DNA of 64,000 bases from Fallopia convolvulus (lineage: Eukaryota > Streptophyta > Magnoliopsida > Caryophyllales > Polygonaceae), in contig OZ024727.1 in assembly GCA_964016875.1 (NCBI GenBank), forward strand, positions 8,084,893-8,148,892, given 5' to 3'. Below, piece by piece: positions 1-11,055 of the stretch (position 1 is its first letter; each line of letters starts with the position of its first letter). The translations under genes and the position numbers were made by a program. The notes beneath the pieces are model-generated. The model ran no database searches, was not told the DNA's origin, and saw nothing but the letters and a program-made list of their open reading frames with translations.

Positions 1-91
1 GATTAAATCTGCATTATAGCGCAAGCTTTTGCATTATAATGCGCGATCCAAACATGCCCTAAACAAAGAGAGAACAAATATATGTATGTAC

Positions 92-472
92 CGTGAAGAG
101 GAAGTTGTAGCCCAAGCTAAGAACAGAGTGGAGCAAGTCAACCTTTCTCCAAATAATTTCCAAGTAATTGGTAGACTTGAAAAAGGCCTCTCCTCCTGAG
201 AAGTTGAAGCCTTGAACTTGCAAGAAGAAGCAGTTGAGGTTCATGCTGAGACAACGGGAGTGAGCTTTTTCGTCGACGGACACTACAAACAAGTTCTTTA
301 TAAGCCTCTCGGTGTTGTTCCCATTTCTGAAGCTCTCCAACATCAACTCAAACAATGAGTTAGGCGCTGCCCATGCCTCGTTCAAGCACGTCACTATAAC
401 CGTTTTGTCCGGTGTAGCTGCTCGCTTCAATACTCTCGCCAACTCCTCATTTTTGTAGTCTACGGTCTGTAC
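92..472 (-). CDS. Gene A exon 2: sugar-nucleotide glycosyltransferase (PF03407-like)
   Basis: This is the middle exon of a nucleotide-diphospho-sugar transferase of the PF03407/GT77-like plant family, expected to be Golgi-resident. The 127 codons run in one open frame and contain the family blocks TVIVTCLNEAWAAP, SLFELMLESF and NYLEIIWRKVDLLHSVL. The start is set by an acceptor reading TGTACAG at 473-479, and the end by a donor GTACAT directly after an ACG codon. The length (381 bp) and phase 0 match gene C exon 2 exactly. The conserved DTD metal-binding motif expected next would open exon 3, which lies left of the window. The encoded segment is closer to gene C than to gene B. No stop or frameshift is seen. 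The donor substrate is unknown. Confidence is high for the family and moderate for activity. Confidence 0.88.
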
Positions 473-2149
473 CTGTACATTGTACAATGTATGCAATAAC
501 GGTCATCCTATTTATGATTTGATACCAAGAGAGAGAAATTAATCTAACTATTGAATATTAGTTAAAGTTTTAACTTAAAAGCCGACTCATACTCATTTTG
601 GTACTTAGGTACATAGTTTGTATAACTTTTAATATATTTCTTGTTAAATTCATATTATTTGTGGTCTATTTACAATAATTTGTATTATTTAGAGTAATTT
701 TCCTTAATTTTATCGTAGTTGAGCCCATATATACAATAGTAATTCTATAAAACTGATTAAGTCAATCAATTCAACTAATATTTTTTTATGGTGGTATTAA
801 TTCAACTAAAAAATATCAACCATGTCATGTTCATAAGACTTGCAAATGAAGATGAGAAATTGCGGACGAGGAGCCCGGCAGGTTTTCGTCAAAACAGGGT
901 TATATAAAGACTAAAGTGGTGTCTTTTGTCCGGATAAATTAGTGTGCTAGGGGCCAAAGATACTCAATTACTTAATTGAAAGGGTCACAATTACAATTTA
1001 TCCATCGGCGTGGGGTGGGGCATGTGGCATTAGACATGGAATTCATTCATGAATAGCCCATTTATCCGATTAGCTGACCCAAATAAATAGATAAAATTCT
1101 GATTTAAGTCGGGCGGTGATCGAATGCATCGGATAGATGCGGGTGAAGGTGCATCCGACCTACTATCGGTCTTTTTACGCGTCCAATCACTTGATCCGTT
1201 ACACCGATATATCATTTGTAGATGTAAATGGATATTTGATGATTATTTTACCATGAACTATTATATATGTAAATGATTTTATGATTTCAACTATTTTAGA
1301 TGTTGTTATATGAGATTTTTTTTATAGGGTTTTAATATTATGGTTGTTTTTCTTAACAATTTGTTTATGTTAGAAAATAATTATACATGTTGTGCAATTC
1401 AAATCGGAAAAACGCACGGAATAGCATACTCCTTTATTTCATCGAGCCACCCAAAAACTCAACGGATAATGGGTGAGTTGGACGCGCGCATGTGATTAGT
1501 TTTATGAGCGGTGTGGATAAGTTGGGTGGATCGATTTATTTCACCACCCGATCTATCTCCATCCTTATATGTGCCATGAACATACGACTTCTGGCTCTTG
1601 TCTTCTTAACTATATATTGAAGTGTTGTTTTGGTAGAGATATTAACTCTTAAAGGAGACTTGGATTTTTTAAAAATGATTACGGGCTGGAACAATGTAAT
1701 TTTACTCTTAAGGTTTCATCAACCTTGATTGATTTATTTTCTTAATCTTATAACATTGTGTAGAACATGATCCAATTCTAGACCTTCTAGACATAAGTCA
1801 TTCTGGATCGGTTAATGAAGATTTAACGTTGGAATTTATTGAAAATGTAGAACACCACTAGAAAAATATATTATTACTACCTAAAATAAATATGGATACG
1901 TGGGTGGAAATTTATAGTCATGTAGCTTAATGATCCATTTATAAAATCAAAGCATATACAAAATTATTGATACGTTGATTGTACCTAGTGTTTTTAGTAC
2001 ATGGTGATGAAAATGATTTTGTAGATACTAGATACACAACCAACATGAAATTGATTAACGTTATAGTACGTAAAAAATTTGATTCTTACTTTTGTATGTA
2101 AGAATTAACAAGAAAACTGTAATTAAAGAAACATTGTGATTAATCTCAC
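473..2149 (-). other. Gene A intron 1
   Basis: This AT-rich 1677-bp intron is bounded by GTGAG at 2145-2149 and CAG at 473-475. I see no open reading frame worth calling. A GC-richer patch at about 1020-1210 and another at about 1440-1560 stand out from the background and may be remnants of small DNA transposons, but I found no terminal repeats or target duplications for them. Confidence 0.75.
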
Positions 2150-2296
2150 CGAATTGGAGGCATTTGTGGAGTTGAAAAAAGCAGGAGGAGTGGGGAAACC
2201 AGTGCCAAGGAAGTAGTAGAGGTTAACCATGGCAGAGAAGAGGAGAGCCACCATCACAAACCACGTTGTTTGGTTGGATTTCCCAATCAAATCCAT
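2150..2296 (-). CDS. Gene A exon 1: N-terminal membrane anchor of the glycosyltransferase
   Basis: This exon gives 49 codons starting MDLIGKSNQTTW and is the cytosolic tail plus signal anchor of a type II membrane protein. A single hydrophobic stretch of about 18 residues (roughly residues 13-31, FVMVALLFSAMVNLYYFL) follows a short polar N-terminus with one lysine. A Pro/Ser/Thr/Asn-rich stem (about residues 32-49) comes next. The exon ends in phase 0 at a perfect GTGAG donor, which fits exon 2. The start was chosen because the same Met-Asp-Leu-Ile opens gene C exon 1 and no in-frame Met lies nearer. The anchor and stem point to Golgi membrane localisation, as is usual for this family. Intact as far as can be seen. 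Confidence 0.82.
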
Positions 2297-2848
2297 CTTC
2301 CTAGATTCGATTTCCTGCCTCTTGTAGCTTAAATTGAGGAAGAAATTAAGGTCTCTATTTTGCCAAGTGAGTAGTACGTAGTACTAATAAGGACGATTGG
2401 GTTGACTTTGACCTTGTACGTAGTTATTTTTTTTTTTTTTTTTGTATTTTAACTTGTTCAGAATTATAGATTTGTAGTTGCTTTGCTTGCTATGAACGAC
2501 ATTGAATACTTTTTGTTGTTTATAAGACAGATTTTTTGAGGTAACAATAAGACAAATTAGGAGACCTTCAATTGGTCATTTTAAATAATGCAATGGATGA
2601 TGTATCTATTATAATGCAGTGGAGTCTACTCAGTCTAGTGCACATTATTTTTACGATAACAAGTGAGGAGAAAAGCGAAGCTTGTGGACATCTAAAAATT
2701 GAAAAATAAATGCCTACTATATAAGCACTTGAGTCACTTCTCCTATTGTCACTTAGTTTTAGGATGGAACCTCCCGGTCCATGGACTTATGTGTTGGGTC
2801 TAACACGCTTTTGCGCACGAATTGGAGGCATTTGTAATTGCAAGTTCT
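2297..2848 (-). promoter_or_regulatory. Upstream region of gene A, homologous to the gene C upstream region
   Basis: The stretch just upstream of exon 1 (about 2297-2600) shares recognisable blocks with 60019-60330 upstream of gene C exon 1, including a segment around GACAAATTAGGAG and one around CTTGCTAT-AACGACA. This indicates the A/C duplication carried its promoter along. A T-run occurs at about 2430-2442. I could not fix a TATA box or transcription start. Confidence 0.5.
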
Positions 2849-2859
2849 GATTGACTAGA

Positions 2860-3072
2860 ATTATTATTATTATTATTATTATTATTGATAGGGTAAGGAT
2901 TAGGGTCACCACAAGTACTACTTTGGCTCGCCTAGAGCATTCACTATGGATGAGAACTGATTACTAACCAATTCTAGGAAAGAATAGGCAAACCGCCGCC
3001 CGTGAGATTCGAAACGGTGACCTCAGGGTACTACCCCAAAGTCTTAACTGCCGAACCAAATGCCCGAAGGCC
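2860..3072 (-). mobile_element. tRNA-derived SINE, minus orientation, with 11-bp TSD
   Basis: A 213-bp unit is flanked by the perfect direct repeat GATTGACTAGA (2849-2859 and 3073-3083). On the minus strand it begins GGCCTTCGGGCATTTGG and contains a B-box-like GTTTCGAATCT. It ends in a 3' tail of repeated AAT triplets (+ strand ATT repeats at about 2860-2884). These are hallmarks of a plant SINE transcribed by RNA polymerase III and mobilised by a LINE. A second, internally deleted copy of the same family lies at 32818-32957 in the opposite orientation. The family name is not known to me. Confidence 0.82.
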
Positions 3073-3083
3073 GATTGACTAGA

Positions 3084-3944
3084 TATGTGGGTAAGTCTAC
3101 TACACATATTTATATATATTCTTTACCAAAAAAACATATTTATATATATAGTTTGACTTTAATGGATCCTATCATGGATATTGCACGCTGACTTTGCCAA
3201 AGAACTTTAGAACTCAATGAATCCTAAGTACATGGCCAAGGATGCATCTAAGTTTGAAATTTCATGTTAGTAATTTCAATGACTACAATGCCAACTAGGC
3301 TTATGATGGAGTACTTCAATGAACTACTTCATATCCTTGGACAGTTCTCCCAGCTTAAGTTGTAGATGGATGAATCTATCTCGGTGTCAAATGAGACCTA
3401 GACGAGGTCTAGATAGGATTTATAGAGCAGTGCTCCCAACTAACACCCTCAAGGGGTCACCGACTCTTGGCTAAGGTATTCATTATATGATAACATTTCT
3501 CTTCAAACTAACATGGAAGGAGGCTGGAAGTCCCAAAAATATTGGTTTGCATAGATAAGCACAAGCAAGAGAGAATCAAGGGAGAATGGTAGAAGAGAAG
3601 AAAGAGAGAAGAGGAGACATGAGAGTTTGAGTAATTTTTTTTTAAAAATTAAATAAAATTGTAAACAAGTTAGCTAGGATACCCTAAATTAGTTTCATTT
3701 TCCCCCCAAATTTTGGAAACGGTAATGTTTTTTTTTTTTTGTGTTTCTTAATGTTTTTGAAACACGCGACACTACTAATTTTGAGTTTCTAGGTATCATA
3801 GTGGTGAGTAGGATTCGGTTATTTAATACCCAAACGGCAATGAGAAAACAATAACACATGCAAGGGTGTGGAGAGTGTGCATTGGTGCAAGTGTCATCCT
3901 TCTTGACTTGCACCAATATAGTGCATAGTGTGTTTCTCCATGTT
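3084..3944. other. Intergenic sequence between gene A and the copia insertion
   Basis: I see no gene here. The stretch 3845-3895 contains a segment (around ACACATGCAAGGGTGTG and GTGCATTGGTGCAAGT) that recurs at about 31489-31530, on the other side of the 27-kb copia insertion. A purine-rich run occupies 3540-3640. A T-run lies at 3728-3740. Confidence 0.5.
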
Positions 3945-3949
3945 GATAT

Positions 3950-4834
3950 TGTTGGATCGTGACGCGTTAGTAACAAGTCAGAAAACTAGTAATGTTCCCT
4001 GGACAACGGAAATAAACGATAAGAACACAGAATTTAGAGAGGAAAACTTTCTGTCCGACCAACAAGTCGTAGAAAGAAAAACCTCTACCCCTGAGACTCC
4101 TTCTCAGAGGATTTTCAATAGAATACTTTTATTAAGTTTCAACGATTACAAGACAAGTCAAGTTCCCTGGTAACTAAGGCACCAACCAAAGTTCAACCAA
4201 CTACACTTCTACAAACCTAAACGTAAACCTAAGAGAAAGTAAAAATTACTGACTTACTTGTGGATTCTTCACCGGAAAAAGCCACACACTCGTACACTTG
4301 AAAAGCTCTCTCTTCAAGTTCGTCGTCTACAACCACACTTAAACCATAGCTATAACCTAGCTATTTATAAGATATGTCAAGTCTGATATCATACGTAATT
4401 CTTGCCTAATTAAGCAGATATTCCACTTAACAAATCCCACACAATAAGGAGAAAGTACTGTTTGTGATTTTGATCCACAACCATGCCGATTCTTGCCAAA
4501 ACCGAATGATCTCGGATTTCTTTAGATAAGATCGTGTGAAGTTTGATCTTATCCTTCCTTTGATCTCCTCAAGCAACCGCCTACAACTGTCACATCTTCG
4601 TAGAAGATTGCTCGTAGAAGATCTGATAACTTGCCATTAATAGAAAGCCGTGTTCCGTCCGAGACGCGCTTCCTAAATCTGTCACTCGTTCCCTCCATCG
4701 TTTCTTACAATGTTCCGTCACTCGTGACTATGTACCTGTTTTCCTGAAACACTTACATGTAGAAGCAAGTTATACCAACTAAGTTTGTTATCATCAAAAC
4801 TAAGAGAAATCATGGAACAACCATTGTTCCAACA
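3950..4834 (-). repeat. copia-1 3' LTR
   Basis: An 885-bp LTR with TG...CA ends (TGTTGGATCGTG on the left, TTCCAACA on the right of the + strand). It matches the split right LTR nearly base for base by eye, apart from a short duplicated GCTCGTAGAAGAT stretch near 4610. Near-identity of the two LTRs points to a fairly recent insertion. The same LTR family, much more diverged, flanks copia-2. Confidence 0.93.
4362..4369 (-). promoter_or_regulatory. TATA box of the copia-1 3' LTR
   Basis: The minus strand reads TATAAATA in an AT-rich context about midway through the LTR, the expected place for the U3 promoter. The same motif is at 29386-29393 in the other LTR. Confidence 0.6.
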
Positions 4835-4850
4835 ATTCCCCCCCTTTTTG
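4835..4850 (-). other. copia-1 polypurine tract
   Basis: The minus strand reads CAAAAAGGGGGGGAAT directly against the 3' LTR. This is the plus-strand primer for reverse transcription and fixes the element's orientation independently of its ORFs. Confidence 0.85.
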
Positions 4851-5371
4851 ATGATGACAAACTTATACAAAAATGCACATCTAGAAACCAGTAGAAATAT
4901 AGATCAGAAAAAAATTCTTGTATGGTTCCCCCTTAACAGATGCACAGTTGTTCCTACTTATCAGAGGTAATAACATATTCCCCCTTAGCCAAAGTTCCCT
5001 CTGTATTTTCTGGATAGAACACATCTCTGCATTTTTCCTAAGTTCCCCCTTTTGACATCATCAAAAGGTCAACAATCATCAAGCAAAACGTAGAGTAAAT
5101 GAACAAATTTAATTGAAACTCAAACCATTCATAAGCAAAACATAATTGATATTATAGATAATTGTTGTGGGGATCACATCCAGAAAAACAAAAAAACATA
5201 AAAAGTCTTAGCATCCAAGAGAAACAACAGAAATTATAAAAGTGGGGATAGATAGGCTAGCGAACTAGAGAGGGTCCACATCATGGTTCGGAGGAGGTGG
5301 GATCAGCAACAACAGTGTCAGTGTCTCTTAGCCAGGTAATCAATGATGGTACTCAGCTGAGAGGAAATCTT
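4851..5371 (-). other. copia-1 untranslated stretch between the extra ORF and the polypurine tract
   Basis: About 520 bp with no coding frame. The equivalent stretch is found in copia-2 (58388-58832), and both contain scattered runs of G/A on the sense strand such as AAAGGGGGA. Confidence 0.6.
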
Positions 5372-6949
5372 TTAAAGCTCAGACAACATCTTGGCAGTAA
5401 TACCTTTACTCATCGAAGAGCTCCCAACGTCCATCTGGGTAGTCTTCTTTGCAGCTGTTCCCTTTGAATCACCCTGGAAATTCATCCTCGAGATATTGCA
5501 CATTTCTAGGGGTAATCCAAAGAACTCCTCACTTGAAGGCTTGTACACCTTCCTCTCCTTCAGGATTGCCTTTACAAAATGTGGATAAGGCAAACCATGT
5601 TTCTTTCTTGTGCACTTAGCCATTTGCCTCATCACAATCGTAGGAAGACTGATACGTTCCCTTCTTAGAAACTTTTCCAGCAGAATCATGTCATTGATGG
5701 TGAGCGTAGTTCTTTTCTCCAACCTAGGAACAACTACCTTGATCAGAAACTGATGCGCAATCCTTGCAGTGTAGCTCAAAGCATTTGTTGAATAAGGACC
5801 AACATCAAACACCTTTCCCATGACACGCTTAATCAGTTTAGCCTTGTTCCTTGGCCAATTGCTTGAAGTATGCAACTCACCATAACCTTCTCCAGGAACC
5901 TTTAAAATCTTTGCAACAGACCCCAGAGAGAAAGAGATTTCGGAGGTGCCAATAGTGGAAAACCCCAAAGGACTAGTCACAAGATCAACCAGTTGGTAGG
6001 TTGAAAAGAATTGGGTAAGGATAGACACATCTACCTTGACAACGAAAGCACAGATCTTCTCCCAACCTTGAAACTTGAGAAGTTCCCAGAACTCCTCCAA
6101 GTCATGTCCTTTCAGAAACTCCTCATTGATCACCAGAGGAGCGACAACCTTCTTTGAAACCTTTTTAGAACCGCCCTTTGGTTCCATTGGCAACTTGCCC
6201 TTTGCCTTGGCAGATTTGAGGTCCTTCTCAACCTCTTCTTCCAACTCCTTCTCTTCTTCATCACCATCATCACCAGATTCCACCTTTTCGTCATTCTCGA
6301 CCTCTTCAAGATCAGATTCAACCTCCTCATCGTCTTCTTCGGGATCTTCTTCCTTGGAGGACTCCTGAACCATCAGTTTCTTAGAGGCGGTGGATCGAAG
6401 ACTGTATTTGGTTCCCGTTGGAGCGATTTTCGCCTTTTTGGAAGCAGGGGAAGGGGTTCGTTCCTACTCAGAGATATGAAAGATCTCAGACGGGTGGGGA
6501 GGAACCTTCTTCCTGGCCTTTCGTTTACCTTGGCTTGTCGGCTTGACCCATCCTGGTCGCTGAGTTACCGGCAAAGCTTCCACCTTTTCTTGAACGTCGA
6601 CGGTTCCCTTAGGAGGCGAGTTCACCTCTTCCTTTTCCGACTCATCTTGGCCCTCCTTTCCTTCCTCTGTTTCAACAGGTTTTTCGGAAGGGTTTTTTGA
6701 CGGAACCATGGATGGATCCTTTTCAAACTCTTCAGCCAGAGTCTCCTTCTCACTAGAGGCCTTAGCAGCTGCCTCTGCTCCGATGTTGGATACAACATCA
6801 AATTGGGTTTCGAGCTTGGAAACGGGAGAGGGAGAAGAAAGTTTGGCCTTTTTGAGGGATTCGAGTCGAGCTTGAAGAGCTTCGATCTCGGAGGCATCGA
6901 GGCCATCAAAGTTTAGAGCAGGGTTGTTTGAGGAGGAAGAGATTAATGC
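5372..6949 (-). pseudogene. copia-1 extra ORF after pol (plant transposon-protein domain, env-position)
   Basis: This is a sense-strand ORF between pol and the 3' LTR. The first part resembles the copia-2 start: a serine cluster, then Ala/Leu/Glu-rich helix-like sequence with Glu/Lys-rich acidic stretches. The second part begins with an acidic Glu/Asp tract, then a basic GGSKKVSKKVV segment. A folded domain of about 230 residues follows, with EEFLKGHDLEEFWELLKFQG, VDVSILTQFF and GYGELHTSS. That domain looks like the 'putative plant transposon protein' domain seen in many plant retroelement accessory ORFs. One TAG after HISE (about 6463) splits it, and the initiating ATG seen in copia-2 is not retained. 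The position matches env-like ORFs of SIRE elements, but I see no signal peptide or transmembrane span, so envelope function is not supported. Confidence 0.72.
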
Positions 6950-7837
6950 AACAGAGAGGAAAAATCGAAGCTTGAAGAAGATTAGGGTTTGGAAGGGAAA
7001 AAACAGAGATGCGGTAAAAAAGAATGACCGAGAGAAGGGATTATAAAGCACACCTCTTTCCTTGTTGATAAAGATCGTAATCTTCCCAAGATCTTCTATC
7101 CAAATTTTAACGACTAAGAGTTTCCATAATGATGATTTTATGCCGCCATTAATTCTCGTCTGTGCAAAACGTCCTATCGTTCCCTGCAAAAACACTGTGC
7201 AACGGCTGGATTTTTCAAATTAGTAGTCACAACGGCTATCACTCTGTGGCTTCTCTGAGCTGATTGATGTTTGTTCCTTTCCAGAAAAATCTTCAATTGT
7301 AATCAAGACGTTCCTTTAGTTTACACTATTCCCAAACCACTAGTTCCATACCTCGTTACCATGAGTAGACAAAAGGGCTTTGTTTGAACAGATAAGGGAC
7401 AAGAGATGTTCCATTCAAACTTTTTGTGGGCTTGGAATATTTATGACATCCAAAATAATTATTCCCCGTTTAAAGGTAAACAAAGGGGGTTCATAGGGAA
7501 CGTTTGTTTGGACCAGGCTACGGGAAAACTTATAACCAACCATCATTTCGGCTTGAAGTGAGGGATAGAATAGATCAAGTTGGTTATTTTGGGCTAAAAG
7601 AAAATCTTAGATGTAAACAATTCAGTTTTAGTTCCTTTTAGCATGCAACACTTAACAATTTCTAATATATACAATATCAATGCATAAAGGAAAGATATAA
7701 GGTATTAGAAAACTTGTCAAATGATACGTAGTTCCCTGAGAAGTTACCTTTTTAGTCAAGCACTGAGGGAATAGAGGACCGGGACTTGTTTACTCCAAGG
7801 AAATCATTCATAGTAACATCCTCAAATGCTCATAGGG
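6950..7837 (-). other. copia-1 spacer between RNase H and the extra ORF
   Basis: About 890 bp without a credible coding frame. An open stretch continues upstream of the extra ORF to 7195 but has no similarity to the copia-2 ORF start. The copia-2 counterpart (55870-56778) is also non-coding, so this is probably a leader or intron-like region for expression of the extra ORF. Confidence 0.5.
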
Positions 7838-8454
7838 TTTTTTTGTCCAAAGCCTTGGTAAAATTATCTGCCACTTGATTTTCAGTCCTACAATGATCCA
7901 TCTTTGATAAAACCTTTTTCAACATTATCTCTTAAGAAATGATGTCGAATATCTATATGTTTGGTTCTAGAATGATGCATAGGATTTTTGAAGATATTGA
8001 TTGCACTTGTATTATCACATAAGATAGGGATAGTTCCAAGAGACATACCAAAATCCACAAGCTGTTGTTTTAACCACAAAACCTGGGAACAACAGGCTGC
8101 CGCTGCGACATACTCTGCTTCAGCCGCTGAAAGAGCAACCGAATTTTGCTTCTTCGATCCCCAAGACACCAAGCAAGGACCAAGAAATTGGGCCATGCCT
8201 GACGTGCTCTTCCTATCTACCAAGTGACCTGCAAAATCTGCATCCGAGAATCCGACAAGATGGAACGAGTTATGTCTTGGATACCATAGACACAACCCAT
8301 CGTTCCCTTTTAAGTAGCGCAAAATTCTCTTCACTTCTTTTAGATGTGTTTCTTTAGGATTAGCCTGGAATCTAGCATAGAGACACACATTGAACATAAT
8401 ATCTGGCCGATTGGCCGTTAGGTACAATAGGGAACCAATCATGCCTCGGTACAT
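7838..8454 (-). pseudogene. pol: copia-1 RNase H domain
   Basis: C-terminal RNase H of the copia Pol polyprotein, which degrades the RNA strand during reverse transcription. Visible landmarks are MIGSLLYLTANRPDI, LKGNDGLCLWY, the catalytic DADFAGH, the SAAEAEYVA motif and the terminal HHFLRDNVEKG. A stop after KDGSL disrupts the frame, and the usual ending (NQVADNFTKAL) is found in the neighbouring frame, so there is a small frameshift near 7890. A TAA just before this segment (8460-8462) separates it from the RT segment and corresponds to a CAA codon in copia-2. Confidence 0.88.
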
Positions 8455-8457
8455 CGT

Positions 8458-9594
8458 TTAATCAACATCAACACCATTAAGATTAGCATCAAGACGAGTA
8501 TTAGGAGAAATAGGAGTATCAAAAGATTTCGTAGAGTCCATACCATACTTCTTCAATAGTTCCTTGATGTACTTTTGTTGATGTACCTTCGTTCCCTCAT
8601 CACTTTGTACCACTTGTAGACCAAGAAAGAAAGTGAGTTCGCCGATCATGCTCATCTCAAACTCATTGCTCATTAAATTCTTGAAGCTTTCTACAAGTTT
8701 AGGGTTAGTAGAACCAAATATAATATCATCAACATACACTTGAACTACTAAAACCTCACCGTCTTATTCCCTTAGGAACAACGTCTTGTCGATCACACCA
8801 CGTTTATATCCATTGGTCGGTAGAAACTGCGCGAATATATCATACCAAGCACATGGAGCCTATTTAAGACCATAGAGAGCCTTATCCAGTATGTAGACAT
8901 GGTCAGGATGATCAACATCTTCAAATCCTGGAGCCTGCAACACATAAACCTCTTGTAGGTACCCATTCAGGAATGTTGTTTTCACATCCATTTGGTATAG
9001 CTTGAATCCTTTGTGAGCAACATAGGCGATTAGAAGACGAATAGCTTCAATTCTTGCAACAGGAGCGTATGTTTCATCGTAGTCGATCCCTTCTTGTTGA
9101 TTGTATCCTTTTGTGACAAGCCTCGCCTTGTTCCTTGTGACAACTCCGGTGTCATCAAGTTTGTTCCTGAATACCCACTTTGTTCCTATAGCCATTTTGT
9201 GCTTTGGCTTGGGAACTAATCTCCATACTTTGTTCCTCTCAAACTGGTGTAGTTCCTCATGCATAGCAACTATCCAGTCAGGATCTTTTAATGCTTCCTT
9301 CATATTTTTCGGCTCTGCAAGAGAGATAAACGCATTGAAAGCACAAAAATTCTTAATAGAGGAACGAGTAAGCATACCTTTATCGTATGGAGTGATGATG
9401 TTATCAACAGGATGATCCCTCTTTTGATGATAGTTTCTGACTTCGATCTGAGTGGGATTTGTACTTGACTCCTCTTGTTCATGTTGATTTGTCGTTCTAG
9501 GAGATGTTCCTTCCGCTTGATCTTCCACTTGATCTTCTTTTTGTGGAGTATCATTTTCAGGAAACAAAGTACCCTCTGTGTTATCTTCATCCAA
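8458..9594 (-). pseudogene. pol: copia-1 reverse transcriptase domain
   Basis: RT domain with the copia signature blocks: KDPDWIVAMHEELHQFERN, TKWVFRNKLDD, ARLVTKGYNQQEGIDYDETY, the palm motif LYQMDVKTTFLNG, LDKALYGLK and the active site YVDDIIFG. Two in-frame stops interrupt it: TAG where copia-2 has CAA after GLK (about 8862) and TAA after LRE where copia-2 has CAA (about 8766). Both are C-to-T type changes on the coding strand. One Glu-Val join in the QEVYVL segment lacks a residue compared with copia-2 (QEEVYVL). Catalytic residues are intact, but the polyprotein cannot be made in full. Confidence 0.92.
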
Positions 9595-9639
9595 GTCAGG
9601 ACTTGGAGGAGTAACTTCTGCATTTGGAACTCGTGTACT

Positions 9640-10430
9640 TGAATCTGGATCGACTTCACATCCGAGTCTGAGTTTAGAACCTTCAGTACGTCTTCGTTAC
9701 TTGACATATTCCCTCCATTTTTGGACTCGTCAAAGACAACATGAATGCTTTCTTCAAATTTCTTAGTCCTTTTATTAAACACCTTGTAAGCCTTGCTGTT
9801 GGATGCGTACCCCAGAAAGATGCTTTCGTCACTCCTTGGATCAAACTTGCCTAGCTCGTCTTTTCCGTTGTTGTGAACAAAGCACCTGTATCCAAAGACT
9901 TTCAAGTGAGAAATATTTGGCTTTCTTCCCCTGATTAGTTCATATGGAGTTTTAGAAAAATTGGAACGTGTAGTAGCTCGACTAATGATGTAGCAAGCGA
10001 TACCGACTGCCTCAGCCCAAAAGGAACGAGACATGTTACTTGCCAACATCATAGTACGAGCCATGTTTTGCAGTGTTCCATTCTTTCTTTCCGCTACGCC
10101 ATTTTTTTGAGGATTCCTCAGTGCAGAGAAGTTTTGAGACACTCCATGTTCATCACAGTAGCTATGAAACATGGAATTCTTGAACTCTGTTCCGTTATCC
10201 GACTTGATAGCCTTCAATTTTTGTCCTGTTGATGCTTCTACCTTCTTGATCCAGCTTTTGAATGCCATGAACGTCTCATCTTTGGAACCTATAAAGAGAG
10301 TCCATGTATATCTAGTAAAATCATCAACAATAACAAAAATGTACCTACTACCTCCATGACTTTTCACCCACATGGGACCACACAAATCCATGTGTACCAT
10401 CTCAAGGGGATGAGAAGTGCTGGTGGACAA
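9640..10430 (-). pseudogene. pol: copia-1 integrase core
   Basis: Integrase catalytic core of rve type, which inserts the cDNA into the genome. It contains HMDLCGPM (first Asp), FVIVDDFTRYTW, IKSDNGTEF (second Asp) and GVAERKNGT (catalytic Glu). The copia-typical SFWAEAVGIACYIISRAT and LKVFGYRCF follow. The C-terminus reads through VVFDESKNGG and then shifts frame near 9660, after which the true frame continues towards the RT segment. A TAA lies just before the Met at about 10455, in the segment matching the KGKRIRSSF region of copia-2. Confidence 0.9.
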
Positions 10431-11020
10431 CTTTGGCTGAAATGACGATTTGCTTTATTTCCCTTTCACACACTCTTCACACAAGCTTTCCTTTTCTGCA
10501 AGAACTTTGGGAAGTCCTATCACCAAATTTTGTGAGTAGAGTTTGTGAATTCCTTGATGATTTGCGTGACCAAACCTCCTATGCCAGAGATCGGTCTTAT
10601 CAACCACTGTAACAAAGCATAATTCTTCTTGTGGTTGGAAACTTGAGTCGACAAATACACATTGTTGCGTCTATTTCCCTTCAGGACCACAAGATTTGAA
10701 TTCTTGTTCTTGATCGTACAACCATCTGAGGTAAATGATACCTCATTGTTCCCTTGGTCACAAAGTTGAGCAATACTCAACAGGTTGTAACCAAGACCTT
10801 TCACCAAGCTCACGTCTTTAACACTAGTTTTATCATTTAGCTTGACTTCACCTGTTCCAATGATTTCTCCTTGATTGTTGTTGCCAAAGGAAATGTTTCC
10901 TCCAGTATTGATCTGAAGTAAGGATAGAATACTCTCGTTTCCTGTCATGTGACATGAACACCCGCTGTCAAGGATCCAGCGGATGTTCCCCCTCACTTCA
11001 ACCTGCAAGAAAGAAATCAC
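10431..11020 (-). pseudogene. pol: copia-1 protease and GAG-pre-integrase zinc region
   Basis: The start of the segment carries the aspartic protease signature WILDSGCSCHMTG, where DSG is the catalytic triplet. The GLGYNLLSIAQLCDQG segment that precedes the integrase zinc finger in copia elements follows. The frame then degrades near 10560-10620, where the HRRFGHANH-type finger (visible on the minus strand around 10540-10600) is in a different frame. It lies directly upstream of the integrase core, as expected for copia. Confidence 0.86.
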
Positions 11021-11055
11021 GTTTTAACGACCCATGCCTGCTTAACCTTCTCGGG

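Noticed and set aside
1..60. Possible MITE end at the left edge (GCATTATAATGCGC palindrome and GATCCAAACATGCCCTA)
   Set aside because: Only one end is in the window, so no inverted partner or target duplication can be shown.
1030..1215. A 61-codon frame in gene A intron 1
   Set aside because: GC-richer but with no conserved features or splice context; more likely transposon debris.
3695..3976. A 93-codon minus-strand frame overlapping the copia-1 left end
   Set aside because: It crosses the LTR boundary and contains a homopolymer; no protein resemblance, and part of it is the short motif also found near 31.5 kb.
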